NCBI RefSeq assembly: GCF_017301635.1
Contig: NZ_CP071091.1
Location: 8,238,501-8,302,500 of the forward strand
Direction: 5' to 3'
Length of the DNA stretch: 64,000 nt
Source of the DNA: Myxococcus landrumus
GTDB lineage: Bacteria > Myxococcota > Myxococcia > Myxococcales > Myxococcaceae
Shown: positions 59,910 through 64,000 of the stretch, piece by piece
Numbering within the stretch: the stretch's first letter is position 1
Layout of the letters: each line of letters starts with the position of its first letter
Notes under the pieces: model-generated
The model's input: the letters and a program-made list of their open reading frames with translations, nothing else
Told to the model about the DNA's origin: nothing
The model's database searches: none
Position numbers and translations under genes: made by a program

Positions 59910-61092
59910 GCACCGTCACCTCGGGTGCCACGCCGATGCGGAAGGGCAGCCAGTGTCCGGTGCCGCCGGACACGTAGAGCTGATGGTCCCCGCGCCGGTA
60001 GCGGCCGAGCATGTACTGGAAGACGAACCAGAAGAGGGGCAGCCCGAAGAACGCCACCTGACCGCCGTGGGTGTGTCCGGCCAGCGTGAGCCGGGCGCCT
60101 CTCTCCGCGGCGAGGTCGAAGAAGTCCGGGTGGTGCGTGAGGCACAGGAGCACCTCGTCCGGAGAGACACCCTGGAACGCCTTCTGGGCGGACTCGAGCA
60201 TGCGCTCCAGCTTCACGCGCATGCCTCGGCGGCCGGAGATGGGGTAGTCCACGCCCACCACGCGCACGCGCTGTCCGGCGTGCTCCAAGGTGTGGGACTC
60301 GTCCACCAGCAACCGCACCGGCCCACCACGGGCCCGCGAGGCCTCATAGGCGGCGACGACCTCCTCCAGTCCGCGCCAGTGCTCGTGATTGCCCAGGATG
60401 GCCAACATCCCATGCGGCGCCTTGCACGTCTCCAGCGCGGCCATGGTGCCGTCGAGCTGCTCCAAGTCGTCGATGAGGTCCCCCGTCATCACCTGGAGGT
60501 CCACCTTCGCGTCGTTCATCGCCGCCACGGCGTCGCGCAGGTACTGGGTGTCGATGAAGTTGCCGACGTGCACGTCGGTAATCTGGCCGATGCGAAACCC
60601 GTCCATCGCCGCGGGCAGGTGGGGCAGGCGCACCTCCACCGTCTTCACCTTGAAGCCCGTGGAGCCTCCGGCGAGGCCCGCCGTGCTCGTCCCCACCGCG
60701 AGCATGGGCACCGCGCGGCCCGCGTGGGTCAGGAGCGCACGCCGGCTCAGGGCCCGCGCCAGCGGGGCGGTCGCGGGAGGCACCTCCAACAGGGGCGCGG
60801 GCTCCGGAGCCTTCCGCGAGCGGCCGTCCACCCATCGGCGCAACAGCAGCACGGGGAGGCCCGCGAGCAGGAGGATGACGGCGGAGAGGGTCCACCCCAC
60901 CGCGTAGATGCGCGCGAGGAGGGGCAGGTCCGCGGTGGGCAGCACCAGGGGAAGCGCCAGGATGCCCAGGGACAACACCGAGCCCCCGAGGAGCGCCCAC
61001 GCGCGCCACCCCCGAGGCAGGGTGGGCCACAGGGACTTCAGGGTGGCTCCGGCGGCGACATAGACGAGGAAGAAGATCAGCGCCCGGACCAT
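59890..61092 (-). CDS. Membrane metallophosphoesterase (YaeI/YkuE-like)
   Basis: This 400-aa protein has three or four hydrophobic helices at the N-terminus (about 1-85: LIFFLVYVAAGATL, LLGGSVLSLGILALPLVL, AVGWTLSAVILLLAGLPVLLL). A segment resembling a twin-arginine signal follows (SRRALLTHAGRAVPMLAVG), then a calcineurin-like phosphoesterase. Metal ligands are in ITDVHVGN, TGDLIDD, LGNHEHW and AGHTHGGQ. The family acts on membrane phospholipids or cell-envelope phosphoesters such as UDP-diacylglucosamine and carrier lipids. It converges with the aldolase gene and its end overlaps that gene by 20 bases. Confidence 0.9.
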   Translation of the reverse strand: MVRALIFFLVYVAAGATLKSLWPTLPRGWRAWALLGGSVLSLGILALPLVLPTADLPLLARIYAVGWTLSAVILLLAGLPVLLLRRWVDGRSRKAPEPAPLLEVPPATAPLARALSRRALLTHAGRAVPMLAVGTSTAGLAGGSTGFKVKTVEVRLPHLPAAMDGFRIGQITDVHVGNFIDTQYLRDAVAAMNDAKVDLQVMTGDLIDDLEQLDGTMAALETCKAPHGMLAILGNHEHWRGLEEVVAAYEASRARGGPVRLLVDESHTLEHAGQRVRVVGVDYPISGRRGMRVKLERMLESAQKAFQGVSPDEVLLCLTHHPDFFDLAAERGARLTLAGHTHGGQVAFFGLPLFWFVFQYMLGRYRRGDHQLYVSGGTGHWLPFRIGVAPEVTVLTLRAA

Positions 61093-61230
61093 CCAAGACT
61101 CCCTATCGCGGAGGAGACATCGTCATAGCGCGGAGCCCTGGGCTTCGCCGCACGAAGTCCGCGAATGTAGTGGAGACCCCTGTCACCGGGCGAGCAGGGG
61201 GGCTTCACGCACCCGCCCGCCTGCCGTGAC

Positions 61231-61767
61231 TCACCGCCGCGCGCCGGGGCTCGCCATGCGCAGGTGGGCGTGCAGCGTCTCCGTGCGCAGGTAGAGGAAC
61301 TGGGCGTCGCCGAAGCCCAGGGCATCGCCATCCGTGAGCAGCACGTCCTGCTCGGCGGTGAGCGCGTTGGTGTTGACCCAGGTTCCGTTCATGGAGCCCA
61401 CGTCCCGGACCGAGCAGTCTCCCGCCGCCGCGTGCCACCGCAGGGTGGCGTGGTGCTTGGACACCGACGGGTCTGGGACGACGAGGGTGCAGCCCTCGAT
61501 GCGGCCCACGGTGAACTCCTGGAGGTCGGCGGACGGGCGGAGGAAGTGGACCTCCAGGGCGTCGAACCCGCGCAGCATGACGAAGAGCCGGTCCACCAGT
61601 CGGCTGCGGTGGGCCATGCCCACGGTGCGCGCCTCGCCCAGCCGCATCGCCACCTGCTGGAAGACAGGCTCGGGCGGCTGCTGGACGAGGACCACCGGCC
61701 CGGAAGCATCGAGGAAGGCTTCCAGGGTTGCCAGGGCGAACGGGCGCAGTTGCTTCACGGACGGCAT
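61231..61767 (-). CDS. FHA-domain protein
   Basis: This 178-aa protein carries an N-terminal helical region (about 1-80) of unknown type and a C-terminal FHA domain. The FHA motifs are TVGRIEGC near 86-93, SVSKHHATLRW (Ser103 and His105) and DVGSMNGTWVN at 122-132, the phosphothreonine-reading loops. It should bind proteins phosphorylated by Ser/Thr kinases, which are abundant in this lineage. The kinase at 35.8 kb is one possible partner but not linked. The start is the ATG at 61765-61767. Upstream lies a gene-free stretch with regulatory-looking repeats. Confidence 0.88.
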   Translation of the reverse strand: MPSVKQLRPFALATLEAFLDASGPVVLVQQPPEPVFQQVAMRLGEARTVGMAHRSRLVDRLFVMLRGFDALEVHFLRPSADLQEFTVGRIEGCTLVVPDPSVSKHHATLRWHAAAGDCSVRDVGSMNGTWVNTNALTAEQDVLLTDGDALGFGDAQFLYLRTETLHAHLRMASPGARR

Positions 61768-61884
61768 GGTGGCGGCAACTTACCCTGGATTCCTGGGGGG
61801 AGGCTCGTGGTGCCACCCCGTCCCCCACTGTCGTCCAACAGGCAACGCTTGTGCGCGGACGGAGGTGCCATGAGGCGTGATTCG

Positions 61885-61904
61885 CAATCCCTGTGCAGGG
61901 ATTG
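61885..61904. promoter_or_regulatory. Perfect inverted repeat in the intergenic region
   Basis: CAATCCCTG and CAGGGATTG form a 9-bp inverted repeat around TG. It lies between the FHA gene (start at 61767) and the Cys-rich lipoprotein gene (start at 62075), upstream of the direct repeats. It could be an operator or an RNA hairpin. Unassigned. Confidence 0.45.
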
Positions 61905-61929
61905 GGACGGACTGTAATCGCAGGCGGAA

Positions 61930-61982
61930 GGTGTGACTGGAATGATTTCAGCGTGCGCGGGGTGTGACTGGAATGATTTCAG
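61930..61982 (+). repeat. Two 22-bp direct repeats upstream of a lipoprotein gene
   Basis: The sequence with core TGGAATGATTTCAG occurs twice without change, at 61930-61951 and 61961-61982, with a 31-base period. They lie 93-145 bases ahead of the lipoprotein start at 62075, in DNA lower in GC than the surroundings. The spacing of about three helical turns fits tandem binding of one regulator. The regulator is not identified. Apart from these repeats and the palindrome at 61885, the gene-free stretch 61768-62074 shows nothing else I can support. Confidence 0.65.
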
Positions 61983-62074
61983 ATAGTGGATGTCAACGAT
62001 GGAGGGAATAAATCAGACATCGCATATCGGCATCGGAGCTCGAGTCCGCGAGCTCCAACAGCCAGGAGAACCCG

Positions 62075-62428
62075 ATGAAAGTGTTGTCGCTGTGGATTGT
62101 CGCGGGGTTTGCCGCTGGAATCCTCGCGGGGTGTGGTCCTGAGATGTCTTCACCCGATGTCGCCACCGGAGACAAGGGACCGCGCTACGAAGCCACCTTG
62201 CATGGAAAACCCGTGATGGTGCGGGATGCCACGGATGAAGCGAACCTGACGTCGCAGCAGAACATCGAGGGAGAGCGCACGGTGTCGCAGGCCGCCTGCT
62301 GGGTGACGCTCGAGTGGTGCAGCGAGCCGGGCACCGGCGATATCGTGTGTACCCAGAACGGCGGCTGCACGACGCAGCAGTTCATCGAGGCGTGTATCTC
62401 CCTCGCACGCGAAATCTGCGGCATCTGA
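62075..62428 (+). CDS. Small Cys-rich lipoprotein
   Basis: This 117-aa protein has a good AGGAG ribosome site and a signal peptide ending in a lipobox (AAGILAGC, Cys about 20). The mature half from about residue 70 contains six further cysteines (AACWVTLEWCSEP, IVCTQNGGCTTQQF, EACISLAREICGI) that could make three disulfides. The first half is polar and acidic with no cysteines. This is a small disulfide-rich surface or secreted protein. I do not recognise it. Upstream repeats suggest specific regulation; a hairpin follows at 62446-62471. Confidence 0.72.
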   Translation: MKVLSLWIVAGFAAGILAGCGPEMSSPDVATGDKGPRYEATLHGKPVMVRDATDEANLTSQQNIEGERTVSQAACWVTLEWCSEPGTGDIVCTQNGGCTTQQFIEACISLAREICGI

Positions 62429-62445
62429 AGCAAGCAAGGAATTCG

Positions 62446-62471
62446 GCGTCAGCCCTGACAAGGGCTGGCGC
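62446..62471 (+). terminator. Hairpin after the Cys-rich lipoprotein
   Basis: GCGTCAGCCC pairs with GGGCTGGCGC (one G-T wobble) around TGACAA, 17 bases after the stop. TGTTGCTGTG follows, moderately U-rich. Confidence 0.6.
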
Positions 62472-62586
62472 TGTTGCTGTGAGTGTCTGGCGCGGCGTGT
62501 CGTAAGACAATGCTTTGATGAGGCGCCATCTCCTGTGACACTCGCGTGACACGAATCATTGTGTTCACACGAGGAGTCCAGGAATC

Positions 62587-64000
62587 ATGTGGGAACAGTT
62601 GAGAAAGCGTGGCGTGTGGGTGCTGGCATTGTCAGTGCTGGCGCTGACGGCGTGCTCGGATTCGGATGAGCCCGGGTCGCCGGATGGAGGCCAAGGACAG
62701 CCGGATGCGGGTGGCACGCTGCCGCCGCTCCAGGTGCCCGAGGGCTGCAACCCCCTGGCATCGGAACATGATTGTCTGTTGCCGTATCCATCGAATTACT
62801 TCATGCAGACGGATTCGGCGCTGCCGTCGGGGCACCGCGTGAGGCTCACCGCCGCGGCGAAGCTGAAGACGCCGGCGGGCGCGCCGTTCGACTTCACGGA
62901 CCTGCACCCGGCGGATGGTTTCTCGCATGGGACGCAGATGCTGGTGCTCTTCCCGGGCGGGGTGGACGCGGCGAACCTGCCGACGGTGACGCAGCCCACG
63001 GCGAAGACGACGGGCTCCACGGTGGTGCTGGACGCGCGGACGCGCACGGGCGTGCTCCACTTCGCGGAGATGGACCCACGCGCGGCGGATGACTCGCGGC
63101 GGGCGCTGCTGCTGCGGCCGGTGGAGCGGCTGCACGGAGGGACGCGCTACATCGTCGCGCTGCGAGGCTTGAAGACGAAGAGCGGCGCGCCGGTGCCGGT
63201 GCCGGAGGGCTTCCGCCGCATCCGCGACGGCCAGACGGAGGGCGACCCGCTGCTGGCGCCCCTGGCCCAGCGCTACGAGGCGGACATCTTCCCCGCGCTC
63301 GAGGCGGCGGGTGTCTCGCGCGCCGAGCTCCAGCTCGCGTGGGACTTCTCCACGGAGACGGAGGAGAACGTCACCCGGGACATGCTCGACGTGCGCCGGC
63401 TGGCGATGGCCGCGATGGAGGCCACGCCGCCCGTCGTCACGGTGACGGAGGTGAAGGATGAGGTGGACGCGAACATCTTCCGCCGCATCAAGGGGACGCT
63501 GCGCGTGCCGCTCTTCACGGAGACGGCGCAGCCGGGGGCGCTGCTGTCGCGAGACGCGCAGGGCCGGGTGAAGCGCAACGGCGAGGCGGAGGTGCCCTTC
63601 ACGCTCCAGGTTCCCCGGAGTGTGTGGGGCCAGGCCGTGGCGCCGGTGCGCTTCCTCCAGTACGGGCACGGCTTCTTCGGTAGCCAGGCCGAGTCGGACG
63701 GCTCCTTCGTCCGGCCCTTCGTGCAGGCGACGAAGATGGTGGTGCTGACGGTGGACTGGTGGGGCATGTCGCAGGCGGACGCGCCCGGGGTGATTGGGGC
63801 GATGATGCAGCAGCCCGCGCAGACGCTGCGCTTCACCGACCGCGTCCACCAGGGCATGGTCAACCAGATGGCCGTCACCTACGCGGCCCGGAGCACGCTG
63901 AAGGACCTGGCGGAGCTGAAGGACAACGGGGTGCTCGTCTATGACCCGGACCAGACGTACTTCTACGGCATCAGCCAGGGCCACATCCTCGGCGGCACCT
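62587..64000 (+). CDS. Large lipoprotein, probable alpha/beta hydrolase (3' end outside window)
   Basis: At least 471 residues are present. The N-terminus is MWEQLRKRGVWVLALSVLALTAC, a lipoprotein signal (Cys about 23), followed by a linker with DSDEPGSPDGGQGQPDAGG. A domain of about 300 residues follows with an immunoglobulin-like flavour (VPEGCNPLASEHDCLLPYPSNYFMQ, LLLRPVERLHGGTRYIVALRGL). Then comes an alpha/beta hydrolase: the oxyanion-type YGHGFFGSQAE near 357 and the nucleophile elbow GISQG near the window end. This is reminiscent of extracellular lipases of the virulence-factor type. The downstream part, including the acid and His of the triad, lies beyond the edge. A secreted lipase or esterase for prey lipids is a reasonable guess. 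Confidence 0.82.
   Translation, partial: MWEQLRKRGVWVLALSVLALTACSDSDEPGSPDGGQGQPDAGGTLPPLQVPEGCNPLASEHDCLLPYPSNYFMQTDSALPSGHRVRLTAAAKLKTPAGAPFDFTDLHPADGFSHGTQMLVLFPGGVDAANLPTVTQPTAKTTGSTVVLDARTRTGVLHFAEMDPRAADDSRRALLLRPVERLHGGTRYIVALRGLKTKSGAPVPVPEGFRRIRDGQTEGDPLLAPLAQRYEADIFPALEAAGVSRAELQLAWDFSTETEENVTRDMLDVRRLAMAAMEATPPVVTVTEVKDEVDANIFRRIKGTLRVPLFTETAQPGALLSRDAQGRVKRNGEAEVPFTLQVPRSVWGQAVAPVRFLQYGHGFFGSQAESDGSFVRPFVQATKMVVLTVDWWGMSQADAPGVIGAMMQQPAQTLRFTDRVHQGMVNQMAVTYAARSTLKDLAELKDNGVLVYDPDQTYFYGISQGHILGGT

Overview
The window is high-GC DNA with strong G/C third-position bias. Its gene content points to a predatory myxobacterium of the Myxococcaceae (Myxococcus or Corallococcus type): a Ser/Thr kinase fused to a class III cyclase-like domain, a GAF-type sigma-54 activator, very large TPR and membrane proteins, many lipoproteins and a B12-binding radical SAM protein. 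Taxonomy is inferred from gene content only. No rRNA, tRNA, CRISPR array, phage or intact insertion sequence was seen.

Layout. 1-4.4 kb: a minus-strand metal-efflux locus (RND pump cut by the window edge, adaptor with four Cys/His repeats, small periplasmic protein with two more, Cys-rich protein, TlpA-like thioredoxin) facing a divergent MarR regulator. 4.9-6.05 kb: a lower-GC insert with an unrecognised gene and a small putative lipoprotein. 6.05-8.3 kb: a sigma-54 activator beside a divergent SnoaL/DUF1348 gene that has a good -24/-12 promoter and a 16-bp palindrome placed like an activator site; two more palindromes lie behind the activator gene. 8.4-14.2 kb: a secreted protein, an aromatic amino acid decarboxylase, a 62-bp tandem-repeat array, a radical SAM protein and two small lineage proteins.

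14.4-20.3 kb is central metabolism and proteolysis: isocitrate lyase and malate synthase (glyoxylate shunt), a PspC-like protein, fumarase C and ClpP. 20.4-28.5 kb: lipoproteins, a 5'-nucleotidase, a DUF3293 protein, an acyl-CoA oxidase fused to a TerB-like domain, endonuclease III and an acetyltransferase. 28.7-48.1 kb is dominated by three giants: a polytopic membrane protein of 1830 aa, a kinase/cyclase protein of 864 aa and a TPR protein of 3182 aa, with an NlpC/P60-like lipoprotein and an acidic lipoprotein between them. 48.1-54.1 kb: lipoprotein, QueC and a VanX-like dipeptidase with overlapping ends, a YfbK-like protein that lacks its vWA domain, then a histidine kinase/response regulator pair.

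54.2-64 kb: an alpha/beta hydrolase, a small possible SUKH-type pair, a CBS protein, an ArsR-SRPBCC pair, and a translationally coupled mtnP-mtnA-class II aldolase operon that looks like a methylthioadenosine 'DHAP shunt'. After it come a membrane metallophosphoesterase, an FHA protein, a Cys-rich lipoprotein preceded by 22-bp direct repeats, and the start of a large secreted hydrolase-like lipoprotein that runs off the window.

The most interesting points are the self-contained sigma-54 circuit (activator with a Cys cluster, palindromes, promoter, target), the CxxHxxPExxCxxC repeats shared by two efflux proteins, the vWA-less YfbK relative, the cyclase domain lacking its transition-state Asn and Arg, and the three-gene methylthioadenosine salvage operon.
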